Assembly (NCBI RefSeq): GCF_004345265.1
Contig: NZ_SLUM01000008.1
Coordinates: forward strand, 1 to 64,000
Length of the DNA stretch: 64,000 bases
DNA from: Allofournierella massiliensis
GTDB taxonomy: Bacteria > Bacillota > Clostridia > Oscillospirales > Ruminococcaceae
Reading direction: 5' to 3'
Below the pieces are notes generated by a model. The model did no database searches. It worked only from the letters and a program-made list of their open reading frames with translations, and was not told where the DNA came from. The position numbers and the translations under genes are program-made. Positions 18,058 to 26,453 of the stretch are shown here, piece by piece. Each line of letters begins with the position of its first letter. The first letter of the stretch is position 1.

Positions 18058-19359
18058 ATGAGTTATCCCGCCATAGTGGGATTTGTGATGATGATCCTCA
18101 TCACAGTACTCCTGCTGAAAAAGACTGTCAGCCCGATTTTCGCCTTTACGGTGATCCCCATCGTGGGCGCGTTTCTGGTTGGTTCCAGCGTAGCCGAGGT
18201 TTGCAGCTATGTGGAGACCGGCTTGGGCAAAACGATGGAGCTGATGTTTATTATCTTCTTCTCGCTGCCCTATTTCGCCCTGATGAACGATGCGGGCCTG
18301 TTTAACCGGCTGGTGGAGATCCTGCTGAAAAAGACCAAGCTCAGCGTGGTTACCGTTTGTGTGATCACAGTGCTGGTCTCCCTGATCACCGAGATCGACG
18401 GCAGCGTGACCAGCACCTATCTGGTTACCGTGCCCATGATGCTGCCCCTCTACAAAAAGCTGAAGATTGACCCCAAGGTACTGCTGTTCCTGTGCTCGGC
18501 CACCATGTGCGCACTGTTCGTGCTGCCCTGGAACGCCCGCAACCTGCGTGCAGCCACCCTGCTGGAGGGCATCGATTCGCCCAACAACTACATCTTCTCC
18601 AAGATGCTGCCCCTGATGCTCATCTACATTGCCATGTGCATTGTGGCCGCCGTTCTGATGGCCAAATGGCAGATGAAGAAGGGCGCCGGTGTGGTGGACG
18701 GCGAAAGCACCAGCGAAGTGCACATGGAATACAGCGAGCTGGCCCGCCCCAAGCTGTTCTGGTTCAACCTGCTGCTCACCGTTGCCCTGATCGTGGGCCT
18801 GACTGTGGTACCCTGCCCGGATTACTTCATCTTTGCGGTGGGCCTGGTGATCGCCATGGCGGTGAACTACCCTGACCAGAAGCTCCAGGGCGAGCTGATG
18901 AAGAGCTACGGCAAGCAGATGTACTCCACCGCCTGTGCCATCTTCCTGTCCGGCGTGGTGGTCGGCGTGCTGAGCGAGAGCCCCATGATGGACGCCATGG
19001 TCGACTTCCTGATCGGCCTGATCCCCACTGCCATGGGCCCCTGGATGTACCTGATCATTGCGGTGTTCAGCTTCCCGCTGATGCTCATCTTTACCAACGA
19101 TATCTGGCAGTTCTCCATCGTGCCCATCGTGGCTGCTCTGAGCACCCAGTACGGTGTGGCCAACGAGGTGGTTGTGATGGCTCTGCTGATGAACATGGGC
19201 GCCATGATCTCGCCTGTGGCGCAGCCTCAGCTGTATCTGGCCTGCGACCTGGGCGACAAGACCGAACTTGCGGATTATGTGAAGTTCAGCTTCAAGCCCC
19301 TGTGGGTGATGAACATCCTCTGGCTGGTATTCGGCTGGGCGCTGGGCATCTTCCGCTGA
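18058..19359 (+). CDS. CitMHS-family transporter, probable sugar-diacid or citrate importer
   Basis: 433 residues, about 12 hydrophobic segments. The family is the citrate-metal/proton symporters; recognisable features are SLITEIDGSVTSTYLVTVP in the first half and MGAMISPVAQPQLYLACDLG in the second. Secondary transport across the inner membrane is the role. Citrate is the textbook substrate, but the gene heads a glucarate/galactarate locus on the same strand, so import of an aldarate is the more likely function here (inference). The ATG at 18058 follows GGAGG at normal spacing; an upstream GTG/ATG extension lacks a ribosome site. Confidence 0.82.
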   Translation: MSYPAIVGFVMMILITVLLLKKTVSPIFAFTVIPIVGAFLVGSSVAEVCSYVETGLGKTMELMFIIFFSLPYFALMNDAGLFNRLVEILLKKTKLSVVTVCVITVLVSLITEIDGSVTSTYLVTVPMMLPLYKKLKIDPKVLLFLCSATMCALFVLPWNARNLRAATLLEGIDSPNNYIFSKMLPLMLIYIAMCIVAAVLMAKWQMKKGAGVVDGESTSEVHMEYSELARPKLFWFNLLLTVALIVGLTVVPCPDYFIFAVGLVIAMAVNYPDQKLQGELMKSYGKQMYSTACAIFLSGVVVGVLSESPMMDAMVDFLIGLIPTAMGPWMYLIIAVFSFPLMLIFTNDIWQFSIVPIVAALSTQYGVANEVVVMALLMNMGAMISPVAQPQLYLACDLGDKTELADYVKFSFKPLWVMNILWLVFGWALGIFR

Positions 19360-19394
19360 GTGTGCGGCGTGCGCTGTGCAATGGATTCTGTATG

Positions 19395-19425
19395 CGGCTC
19401 CGGCATTCTGCCGGGGCCGTTTTTT
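19395..19425 (+). terminator. Terminator after the CitMHS gene
   Basis: An 11-bp stem with one G-T pair, 3-nt loop, followed by six T. It may attenuate rather than stop transcription, since the next gene begins 28 bases later. Confidence 0.75.
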
Positions 19426-19452
19426 GTGGAACAAGGAAAGGAGCCGCTGACA

Positions 19453-20286
19453 ATGGAAAAAAAGCTGTTTTACGCGCCGGTGGAGCATCCCTGGAAATAC
19501 GCGGTGCCCGCCTACCGGGCGGCACCCCATGTGTGGCAGGTGGGCGGTCAGGACGACGTGTGCGCCTATCTGCTGGACTGCGGCGAGGAGCTGATGCTCA
19601 TCGACACCGGTTACCGGGCCTCCTTTTATCTGATGCTGGATCGGATCTGGCAGCTGGGCTACGACCCGCGCAGGATCCGGAAGATCCTGCTCAGCCACTG
19701 GCACTGGGACCATGTGAACGGCGCGCGCTATCTGCAGGAACTGTCCGGGGCAGAGGTGTGGATTTCGGCCATTGACGAGGAACAGCACCAGCTGTGGAAG
19801 GAGCGCACCGACCCGTTGCCCATGGTGGATTACCGGGCAGACCACTTCTATGATGACTGTGCCACCATTGACCTGGGCCGCTTTTCGGTGCACACCCGCC
19901 TGACCCCCGGGCACACCCCCGGGGCCACCTCTTTCTGGTTTGACGACACCGACGAGACCACCGGCGAGACCTTCCGCTGCGCCATGCACGGCGGACTGGG
20001 CGTTGCCATGATGGCGCCGGAATATCTGGAGCGATACGATCTGCCCCGGCAGCTGCCCCGTGTTTTTGTGGAGGACTGCCTGGAGCTGGCCGACCGCTGG
20101 AAGGTGGACATCTGCCTGCCCAGCCACCTGAACCAGGGCAATGTGAAGCCCAATATCCCCGCGGATCGGACCGACTACCGGGTATGGATCGACCGGGCCC
20201 AGTGGGGCGAGACCATGCGGGGCCGGGCCGCGGCGGTGCGGGCCATGTATCCGAAGGGCCTTGGCACGGGTGATGAAACAATTTGA
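19453..20286 (+). CDS. MBL-fold metallohydrolase
   Basis: 277 residues. The metal-binding motif SHWHWDHVNG (HxHxDH) and the later LTPGHTPGA place it in the metallo-beta-lactamase superfamily, in the lactonase/AHL-hydrolase-like branch by general appearance. It has no signal peptide. The substrate is unknown. Because it sits between a diacid transporter and glucarate dehydratase, hydrolysis of a sugar-acid lactone such as glucarolactone is an attractive but unproven idea. The ATG at 19453 has AAGGAG upstream; the longer frame has no ribosome site. Confidence 0.85.
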   Translation: MEKKLFYAPVEHPWKYAVPAYRAAPHVWQVGGQDDVCAYLLDCGEELMLIDTGYRASFYLMLDRIWQLGYDPRRIRKILLSHWHWDHVNGARYLQELSGAEVWISAIDEEQHQLWKERTDPLPMVDYRADHFYDDCATIDLGRFSVHTRLTPGHTPGATSFWFDDTDETTGETFRCAMHGGLGVAMMAPEYLERYDLPRQLPRVFVEDCLELADRWKVDICLPSHLNQGNVKPNIPADRTDYRVWIDRAQWGETMRGRAAAVRAMYPKGLGTGDETI

Positions 20287-20318
20287 AATACAGATGAAAA
20301 GATTGCAACGGGTGAATG

Positions 20319-20357
20319 AAATCCCGTGCGAAGCGCACAATGTGCCCGCGGGATTTT
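20319..20357 (+). terminator. Weak terminator after the MBL gene
   Basis: AAATCCCG pairs with CGGGATTT around a loop that contains a smaller hairpin, followed by a short T run. Confidence 0.5.
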
Positions 20358-20372
20358 AGGCGGCATTGCAGA

Positions 20373-20401
20373 TTGCCGCCGCCGCCCGCCGCTGGTATGC
20401 T
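20373..20401 (+). promoter_or_regulatory. Promoter of gudD
   Basis: TTGCCG (20373-20378) and TATGCT (20396-20401) are 17 bases apart, with a TGG extension. The -10 is inside a perfect 7-bp inverted repeat, CTGGTAT gctt ATACCAG, at 20391-20408, which could be an operator. Confidence 0.55.
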
Positions 20402-20479
20402 TATACCAGACGAAAGACCGAGCGCCGGGCGGCTGTTTGCGGCCCGCCCGATTCCGAACAATGCAAAGGAGCATCAATT

Positions 20480-21811
20480 ATGAAAACACCCGTGATCACC
20501 AAGATGGAAGTGTACCCCGTTGCCGGGCGGGACTGCATGGAGCTGAACCTCTCCGGCGCGCATGCCCCCTACTTCACCCGCAACATCGTCATCCTCACCG
20601 ACTCCACCGGCACCGAAGGTGTGGGCGAGGTGCCCGGCGGCCAGAAGATCACCAGCGCGCTGGAAAGCGTGAAGGATCTGGTGGTCGGCACCGCCATCGG
20701 CGATTACAAGGCCACCCTGAACAAGGTGCGCGCCTGGCTGGATGCCAACATCAAGGACGATGTGCGCGGCCAGCAGACCTTCGATCTGCGCACCGGCGTG
20801 CATGTGGTCACCGCCATTGAGGCCCCGCTGCTGGACCTGCTGGGCAAGTATCTGGATGTGCCCGCCGCCGCGCTGATGGGCGACGGTGTGCAGCGGGAGC
20901 GGGTGCGTTTCCTGAGCTACCTGTTCTATGTGGGCGACCGCAAAAAGACCGATCTGCCCTACGCTTCGGAGCCGGATTCCGACTGCGAATGGTACCGCCT
21001 GCGCCACGAGGAGGCCATGACCCCCGAAGCCATTGTGGCTCTGGCCAAGGCCACCCACGACAAATACGGCTTTGAGGACTTCAAGCTGAAGGGCGGCGTG
21101 CTGGAACCCAGGGAGGAGCTGAAGGCGGTGCAGGCCATCAAGGAGGCCTTCCCCAACGCCCGTGTGGATCTGGACCCCAACGGCTGCTGGAGCCTAGCCG
21201 AGGCGCTGGAAATCGCCCCCGAGCTGAAGAAGGTGCTGGCTTACTGCGAGGATCCCTGCGGCGCCGAGAACGGCTTCTCCGGCCGCGAGGTGATGGCCGA
21301 GTTCCGCAAGGCTACCATGATGCCCACCGCCACCAACATGATCAACACCGACTGGCGGCAGATGTGCCACTGCATCGCGCTGCAGAGCGTGGACATTCCT
21401 CTGGCCGATCCCCATTTCTGGACCATGAACGGCTCGGTTCGCGTGGGTCAGCTGTGCAATGACTTCGGCCTGATGTGGGGTTGCCATTCCAACAACCATT
21501 TCGACATCAGTCTGGCCATGGTGGTGCAGTGCGCCGCCGCCATTCCCGGTAAGATGAACGGCATCGACACCCACTGGATCTGGCAGGAGGGCCTGGAGCG
21601 GCTGACCAAGGAGCCGATGCAGATCGTGGACGGCTGCATCGACCTGCCCAAAAAGCCGGGCCTCGGCATCGAGGTGGATCGGGAGCAGGTGATGAAGGCA
21701 CACCAGCTGTATGTGGACAACTGCCTGGGCGCCCGCGACGACGCCAAGGGCATGCAGTACCTGATCCCCGGCTGGAAGTTCGATCCCAAGCGCCCCTGCA
21801 TGGTGCGCTGA
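20480..21811 (+). CDS. gudD: Glucarate dehydratase
   Basis: 443 residues, the length and near-complete sequence style of E. coli GudD (446). It converts D-glucarate (and L-idarate) to 5-keto-4-deoxy-D-glucarate. It is an enolase-superfamily enzyme: N-terminal capping domain ([20 protein letters not shown]), then a beta/alpha barrel. The catalytic Lys pair is in DFKLKGG (residues 202 and 204), metal ligands follow in DLDPNG and YCEDPCG, and the catalytic His is in CHSNNHFD (residue 336). The ATG at 20480 is preceded by AAAGGAGC. It is followed by a strong terminator and the PrpR-like regulator. Confidence 0.95.
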   Translation: MKTPVITKMEVYPVAGRDCMELNLSGAHAPYFTRNIVILTDSTGTEGVGEVPGGQKITSALESVKDLVVGTAIGDYKATLNKVRAWLDANIKDDVRGQQTFDLRTGVHVVTAIEAPLLDLLGKYLDVPAAALMGDGVQRERVRFLSYLFYVGDRKKTDLPYASEPDSDCEWYRLRHEEAMTPEAIVALAKATHDKYGFEDFKLKGGVLEPREELKAVQAIKEAFPNARVDLDPNGCWSLAEALEIAPELKKVLAYCEDPCGAENGFSGREVMAEFRKATMMPTATNMINTDWRQMCHCIALQSVDIPLADPHFWTMNGSVRVGQLCNDFGLMWGCHSNNHFDISLAMVVQCAAAIPGKMNGIDTHWIWQEGLERLTKEPMQIVDGCIDLPKKPGLGIEVDREQVMKAHQLYVDNCLGARDDAKGMQYLIPGWKFDPKRPCMVR

Positions 21812-21834
21812 GCCGCAAAAGCGATGTTTTTTCA

Positions 21835-21861
21835 GGGCGGGCCGGCAAGGCCCGCCCTTTT
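21835..21861 (+). terminator. Terminator after gudD
   Basis: A 9-bp GC stem (21835-21843 with 21849-21857), loop GGCAA, then TTTT. Confidence 0.9.
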
Positions 21862-21892
21862 CCGCCTGCCGCTGGTGCGGCGGGGCGAAAGC

Positions 21893-21931
21893 TGGTATAA
21901 TTGATTTCAGAATCCTTGCAAATTGATTGCA
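21893..21931 (+). promoter_or_regulatory. Extended -10 promoter with palindrome, for the PrpR-like regulator
   Basis: TGGTATAAT at 21893-21901 with no good -35. About 15 bases downstream is a perfect inverted repeat TGCAA-attga-TTGCA (21917-21931) in the probable transcribed leader, which would suit autoregulation. Confidence 0.5.
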
Positions 21932-21973
21932 GGTGTATCACGCGGGCAGCGCCGCTGCCGGAAAGGGGCTGTT

Positions 21974-23869
21974 ATGAGCCACATTGCGATTCTTCTGCCC
22001 AAGGACGATCTGGTCCTTCAGGCCAGAGAGCTGGCCAAGGGGCATTACTCCATTGCCGAGATCCGCCAGATCGAGACCGAGAACGCGGTGGAGGAGGCCC
22101 GCACCTCCATTCAGAACGGGGCGGGAATCCTGATCTGCCGTGGCCTGCAGGCGCTGCGCATCCGGGAAAATCTGAACGTGCCGGTGGTGAGCGTAAAGCT
22201 CACGGCGCAGGGCATCGGCCTGTTGCTGTGCAAGGCGAAGCGGCTCACGGTGGAGCCCCGGCCCCGGGTGGCGCTGGTGGCCGTGTGCGACATGCTGTGT
22301 GACACCAGCTGCTGCAGTATGCTGTTCGGGGTGGATCTGCAGATTTTTGCTTACCGCACCGAAGAGGAATACGAGGAGATGAACCGCAAGGCGCTGGCCA
22401 GCAAGCCGGACGTGATCATCGGCGGTGATCTGACCATGGACATGGCCCGGCAGGCGGGCTGCGCCAGCCTGTTTCTGGATTTCAGCGACGATTCCTTCAA
22501 CGATGCCATCCAGAACGCCGAGACCGCCCTCATGGCCAACGAGATGAACCAGCGGGCCAACGCCCAGATCGACGCGCTTTTGAACAACACCACCAACGGC
22601 TACATTCAGGTGAACCGCACCGGCCGGGTGACCAAGAGCAACGACATCATGCTGGAAGCGCTGGAATGCAGCCGGGATGCCCTTGTCGGCCGCCCGCTGC
22701 AGGAGGTGATCCCCGGCCTGGAGAAGGACGTGATCGACAACGTGCTGGCCGGCGGCAACAGCTACTCCACCTTTCTGCACATCCGGTATCAGGCCATGGT
22801 GGCCATTCTGGCCCCCATCCGGCTGGAGGACGGCCAGGTGGACGGGGCAATCCTTTCCTGCCACAAGGTGCACCGTTCCATCCAGCTGGACCCCCGCGCC
22901 GAGGACGGCGAACTGCTGCAGGGCAACCTGACCCAGCGCACCTTCGACAATGTGCACCACCGCTCGGCCGCCATGGCAAAGGCGGTGGATCAGGCCCGGC
23001 TGTTCAGCCAGTCCAACGCGCCCATTCTGCTGGCGGGGCCCCAGGGGCTGGAGGTGAGCCTGCTGGCCCAGTGCATCCACAACAACAGCACCAACCGCAC
23101 CGGCCCCTTCGTGCAGCTGAACTGCGCCAGTCTGGAGCCGGAGGATCAGATGACCGCCCTGTTCGGCACCGGCTACAAGAACAAGGACGGCGAGGTGGAT
23201 CTGGGCGTATTGGGCATGGCGGAGAACGGCACCCTGCTGCTGCAGGAGGTGGACAAGCTCTCCCATACCGTGCAGTCCAACATCTATCAGGCGGTGCGTT
23301 ACCACCGGGTAATCCAGCGCAATCTGGAGCGGCCGGTGCACGTGAATACCCGCATCATCGTTACCTCCGAGGGCGATCTGTACGCGCTGGCCTGCGAGGG
23401 CGCGTTCCGGATGGATCTGTACTATCTGCTGGCGGGGCTGCGCATCGATCTGCCTCCGCTGAAAAAGCGGCCGGAGGATCTGGAGGACATGCTGCAGGCC
23501 ACCTTCCAGCGGCTGTGCGAGAACCTGCGCCGCTATCATGTGATCACAAACGGCGGCATGGAGCTGCTGAAAAGCCTGGACTGGCCGGGCAACATCATCC
23601 AGATCAACGCCTTTCTGGAGCGGCTGGTGCTCACCGCCCGCCACCGCAGCATCGACGAAACCGCCATCCGCAGCCTGTACGATGAGATGTTCCCCCCGCT
23701 GGCCCGCGAGGCAGGCCAGCCCGCCGCACCCCGGCAGAGCCGGGAAGGCCAGCGGATTCTGGAGGCGCTGGAGCGCAACGACGGAAACCGGGCCGTCACC
23801 GCGCAGGAGCTGGGCATCAGCACCACCACCCTGTGGCGCAAGATCAAAAAGCTGGGCATTGAGATCTGA
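21974..23869 (+). CDS. PrpR/sigma-54-activator-like regulator with degenerate AAA domain
   Basis: 631 residues. An N-terminal PrpR-type receptor domain (about 1-185: HIAILLPKDDLVLQARELAK) is followed by a PAS domain (about 205-310), an AAA domain of the sigma-54 activator family (about 335-555) and a C-terminal Fis-type HTH (ALERNDGNRAVTAQELGISTT). The AAA domain lacks the key motifs: the Walker A loop reads LAGPQGLEVS without Gly-Lys-Ser/Thr, the Walker B reads GTLLLQEVDKL without the usual Asp, and the GAFTGA sigma-54 contact is absent (LFGTGYKNKDGEVD). It therefore probably does not drive sigma-54 transcription and may act at sigma-70 promoters, as TyrR does. Its place suggests control of the glucarate genes. 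Confidence 0.85.
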   Translation: MSHIAILLPKDDLVLQARELAKGHYSIAEIRQIETENAVEEARTSIQNGAGILICRGLQALRIRENLNVPVVSVKLTAQGIGLLLCKAKRLTVEPRPRVALVAVCDMLCDTSCCSMLFGVDLQIFAYRTEEEYEEMNRKALASKPDVIIGGDLTMDMARQAGCASLFLDFSDDSFNDAIQNAETALMANEMNQRANAQIDALLNNTTNGYIQVNRTGRVTKSNDIMLEALECSRDALVGRPLQEVIPGLEKDVIDNVLAGGNSYSTFLHIRYQAMVAILAPIRLEDGQVDGAILSCHKVHRSIQLDPRAEDGELLQGNLTQRTFDNVHHRSAAMAKAVDQARLFSQSNAPILLAGPQGLEVSLLAQCIHNNSTNRTGPFVQLNCASLEPEDQMTALFGTGYKNKDGEVDLGVLGMAENGTLLLQEVDKLSHTVQSNIYQAVRYHRVIQRNLERPVHVNTRIIVTSEGDLYALACEGAFRMDLYYLLAGLRIDLPPLKKRPEDLEDMLQATFQRLCENLRRYHVITNGGMELLKSLDWPGNIIQINAFLERLVLTARHRSIDETAIRSLYDEMFPPLAREAGQPAAPRQSREGQRILEALERNDGNRAVTAQELGISTTTLWRKIKKLGIEI

Positions 23870-23870
23870 A

Positions 23871-23908
23871 AAAAGCACCGCATTCCATTCACGGAGTGCG
23901 GTGCTTTT
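23871..23908 (+). terminator. Terminator after the PrpR-like regulator
   Basis: A stem of about 16 bp with a G-T pair between AAAAGCACCGCATTCC and GGAGTGCGGTGCTTTT, followed by T. Confidence 0.88.
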
Positions 23909-24028
23909 TGCTGGGAAAATGCAGGTTTCTGTTTCAGCATGAAAGAAAAATGAAACGCTTTTCGCACGCTTTTGAAAGACTGGCAAATTGCAATGAAATG
24001 CACCCCGGGGCTTTGGCTTATCCGTCAA

Positions 24029-24056
24029 TTGTTTTGCCGGGGCGTTTTTTTATAAT
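24029..24056 (+). promoter_or_regulatory. Promoter of the dapA-like operon
   Basis: TTGTTT (24029-24034) and TATAAT (24051-24056) with a 16-base spacer, 67 bases before the GTG start. The operon would cover the dapA-like, PPC, garR and glycerate kinase genes. Confidence 0.6.
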
Positions 24057-24122
24057 GGGAAGTGTCGAGAACGAAGGCGGCGCACAGGCGACGCCCATGT
24101 GTGAAAGAAAGGATGATAGACC

Positions 24123-25043
24123 GTGGCTTTTGTGCCCTATGGGATCACACCCCCCATTATCACCCCTTTCCGTGAGGACGGATCGGTGGATTACGAAACC
24201 CTGGCCATGATGAGCAAGCGGCTGGTGGAAAACGGCGTGCACGGGCTGTTCCCCATGGGAACCACCGGTGAATTTTATGCAGTGAACGACGAGGAGTTCG
24301 TAAAGATCCTGACCACCGTGAAGGATGCGGTGGCCGGCATGACCACCCGCAAGGGCCGGCCGATCCAGCTGTTCGCCGGCTGCAACCACATTACCACCCG
24401 TGGTGTGATCCATCTGATCCACCTGGTGGAGCAGGTGGGCGGTTACGACGCGGTGAGCGTGCTCACCCCCATGTTCATCAGCCAGACCCAGGATGAGCTG
24501 TACACCTACTACAAGACCATTGCCGACAGCACCGACATGCCGGTGATCCTCTACAACAACAAGCCCAAGACCAACGTGACCATTGCCCCTGAAACGGTGG
24601 CCCAGCTGGCCCGGGACTGCGCCAACATCGTGGCGGTGAAGGATTCCACCGGCGACATGACCAACAGCGAGGAGTACCTGCGCCTGACCCGTGACCAGCG
24701 GGATCACTTCAACGTGCTCATGGGCCGCGACACCCTGATCTTCGCCGCTCTGATGTACGGCGCCACCGGCGCCATTGCCAGCTGCGCCAACGTGGCGCCC
24801 CGCATCACCGCCGACATCTACGACAAGTGGGAGGATGGCGATCTGGCGGGCGCGCTGGAGGCCCAGTACAAGCTGGCCCCCCTGCGCATCGCCACCAACA
24901 TGGGCACCTTCCCCCAGACCATCAAGGAGGCGCTGGTGATGCAGGGCCTGCCGGTGGGCAAGTGCCTGGATCCCATTCAGGAGCTGAATGCAGACCAGAA
25001 GGCGAAGCTGCGCAAGGTGCTGGAGGACATGGACCTGCTGTAA
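24123..25043 (+). CDS. DapA-family lyase, probable 5-keto-4-deoxyglucarate aldolase
   Basis: 306 residues, a class I (Schiff-base) aldolase barrel of the dihydrodipicolinate synthase superfamily. The catalytic Lys is in IVAVKDSTGD (about residue 177), the Tyr in PVILYNNKP, and the substrate-binding loop is FPMGTTGEF. The family includes DapA, NanA, KdgD and aldolases for keto-deoxy sugar acids. The neighbours decide the likely role. Reductase and glycerate kinase downstream use tartronate semialdehyde, which arises by aldol cleavage of 5-keto-4-deoxyglucarate, while the usual aldolase (GarL, HpcH family) is not present. KdgD-type dehydratase/decarboxylase activity would not need those two genes. 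GTG start at 24123 behind AAAGGATG. Confidence 0.85.
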   Translation: MAFVPYGITPPIITPFREDGSVDYETLAMMSKRLVENGVHGLFPMGTTGEFYAVNDEEFVKILTTVKDAVAGMTTRKGRPIQLFAGCNHITTRGVIHLIHLVEQVGGYDAVSVLTPMFISQTQDELYTYYKTIADSTDMPVILYNNKPKTNVTIAPETVAQLARDCANIVAVKDSTGDMTNSEEYLRLTRDQRDHFNVLMGRDTLIFAALMYGATGAIASCANVAPRITADIYDKWEDGDLAGALEAQYKLAPLRIATNMGTFPQTIKEALVMQGLPVGKCLDPIQELNADQKAKLRKVLEDMDLL

Positions 25044-25064
25044 TTTGGAAAGGAGCGAGGACCG

Positions 25065-25487
25065 ATGGAATACCGCCGCTTTCAAAACAAGGTTTTTGTG
25101 CGCATCGACCGGGGCGAGGAGATTCTGGAGCAGCTGAAAAAGCTGTGCGAAGCCGAGAAGATCACTCTGGCTGAGGTGAAGGCGCTGGGTGCGCTGAGCG
25201 AGTTCACCGTGGGCCTGTTCAACCCCGATACCAAACAATACGACAGCCACACTTACCACGAGCTGACCGAGATCACCAGCCTGTGGGGCACCGTGACCAC
25301 CAGGGAGGGTAAGCACTATGCCCACCTGCATCTGAGCGCCGCCGGGCTGGACAACCGGGCGCTGGGCGGCCACATGAGCCGCGCAGTGGTGGGCGGCACC
25401 TGCGAGATGGTGCTGGACGTGGTGGACGGCACCGTGGAACGCCAGATAAGCGATGAGATCGGGCTGAACCTGTTCAAATTCTTATGA
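25065..25487 (+). CDS. PPC/DUF296 domain protein
   Basis: 140 residues. It is a single PPC (plant and prokaryote conserved, DUF296) domain, recognised by EVKALGALSEFTVGLFN, HAHLHLSA (metal-binding His pair), and GGHMSRAVVGGTCEMVL. Bacterial PPC proteins are small trimeric proteins of uncertain function, sometimes tied to regulation. It lies 21 bases after the dapA-like gene and 53 before garR, in one operon, so a role in the sugar-acid pathway is probable but undefined. ATG 25065 has GGAAAGGAG. Confidence 0.85.
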   Translation: MEYRRFQNKVFVRIDRGEEILEQLKKLCEAEKITLAEVKALGALSEFTVGLFNPDTKQYDSHTYHELTEITSLWGTVTTREGKHYAHLHLSAAGLDNRALGGHMSRAVVGGTCEMVLDVVDGTVERQISDEIGLNLFKFL

Positions 25488-25540
25488 TTTCCCCTGAACA
25501 TTCAGAGAAACACTATACAAAAGAAACGAGGTAATTTATC

Positions 25541-26422
25541 ATGAAAATTGGTTTGATCGGACTGGGCATCATGGGCAAGCCCATGGCAAAGAATCTTTTG
25601 AAGGCCGGCTACGAGCTGGTTGTGAACGACCGCAACCAGGCCAGCATTGACGAGGTGGTCGCCGCCGGCGCCAGCTACGCCACCCAGGCTGAGATCGGTG
25701 AGAGCTGCGACGTTGTGCTGACCATGCTGCCCAACTCCCCCCAGGTGAAGGAAGTCATGCTGGGCGACGACGGTGTGGCTGCCCACATGAAGGCCGGTTC
25801 CACCTTCATCGACATGAGCTCCATCAACCCGGTTGCCAGCAAGGAGATTGCCGCCGTGCTGGAGGCCAAGGGCATCGATATGCTGGACGCTCCCGTTTCC
25901 GGCGGTGAGCCCAAGGCCATCGACGGCACCCTGTCCTTCATGGTGGGCGGCAAGCAGGAAGTGTTCGACAAGTTCAAGGATCTGCTGGGCGCCATGGGTG
26001 CTTCCGTTGTGCGCTGCGGCGACGTGGGCGCCGGCAACACCACCAAGCTGGCCAACCAGATCATTGTTGCCTGCAACATTCAGGCTCTGGCCGAGGCTCT
26101 GACCCTGGCCCAGAAGGCCGGCGTGGATCCCGAGCTGGTGTTCCAGGCCATACGCGGCGGTCTGGCCGGCAGCACCGTCATGGAAGCCAAGGCTCCCATG
26201 ATGATCGCCGGCAACGACAAGCCCGGCTTCAAGATCGACCTGCACATCAAGGACCTGAACAACGCGCTGGACTGCGCCCACACCGTTGGCTCTCCGCTGC
26301 CCATGACTGCCGCTGTGCAGGAAGTGATGCAGTGGCTGCACAACAACGGCTGCGGCCAGAACGATCACAGCGCCATTGCCAAGTATTATGAGAAGCTGAC
26401 CGGCATTCAGATCGGCCGCTGA
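25541..26422 (+). CDS. garR: Tartronate semialdehyde reductase (2-hydroxy-3-oxopropionate reductase)
   Basis: 293 residues, the family length. The NAD(P)-binding motif GLIGLGIMGKPMAKNL is at the N terminus. The beta-hydroxyacid dehydrogenase signatures follow: DAPVSGGEPKA (substrate), and GAGNTTKLANQIIVACN with the catalytic Lys near residue 170. It reduces tartronate semialdehyde to D-glycerate in the cytoplasm. The gene is between PPC and glycerate kinase, which uses its product. Other beta-hydroxyacid dehydrogenases are similar, but the context strongly favours GarR. Confidence 0.92.
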   Translation: MKIGLIGLGIMGKPMAKNLLKAGYELVVNDRNQASIDEVVAAGASYATQAEIGESCDVVLTMLPNSPQVKEVMLGDDGVAAHMKAGSTFIDMSSINPVASKEIAAVLEAKGIDMLDAPVSGGEPKAIDGTLSFMVGGKQEVFDKFKDLLGAMGASVVRCGDVGAGNTTKLANQIIVACNIQALAEALTLAQKAGVDPELVFQAIRGGLAGSTVMEAKAPMMIAGNDKPGFKIDLHIKDLNNALDCAHTVGSPLPMTAAVQEVMQWLHNNGCGQNDHSAIAKYYEKLTGIQIGR

Positions 26423-26453
26423 TCCCATCCAGACAAAAAGTGAGGAATGTGCC

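Noticed and set aside
18052-20340. A 762-codon open frame on the minus strand
   Set aside because: It lies opposite the CitMHS and MBL genes, is rich in His and Gly with no domain, and is a shadow frame of GC-rich coding DNA.
21938-24028. A 696-codon open frame on the minus strand
   Set aside because: Antisense shadow of the PrpR-like regulator; no ribosome site or domain.
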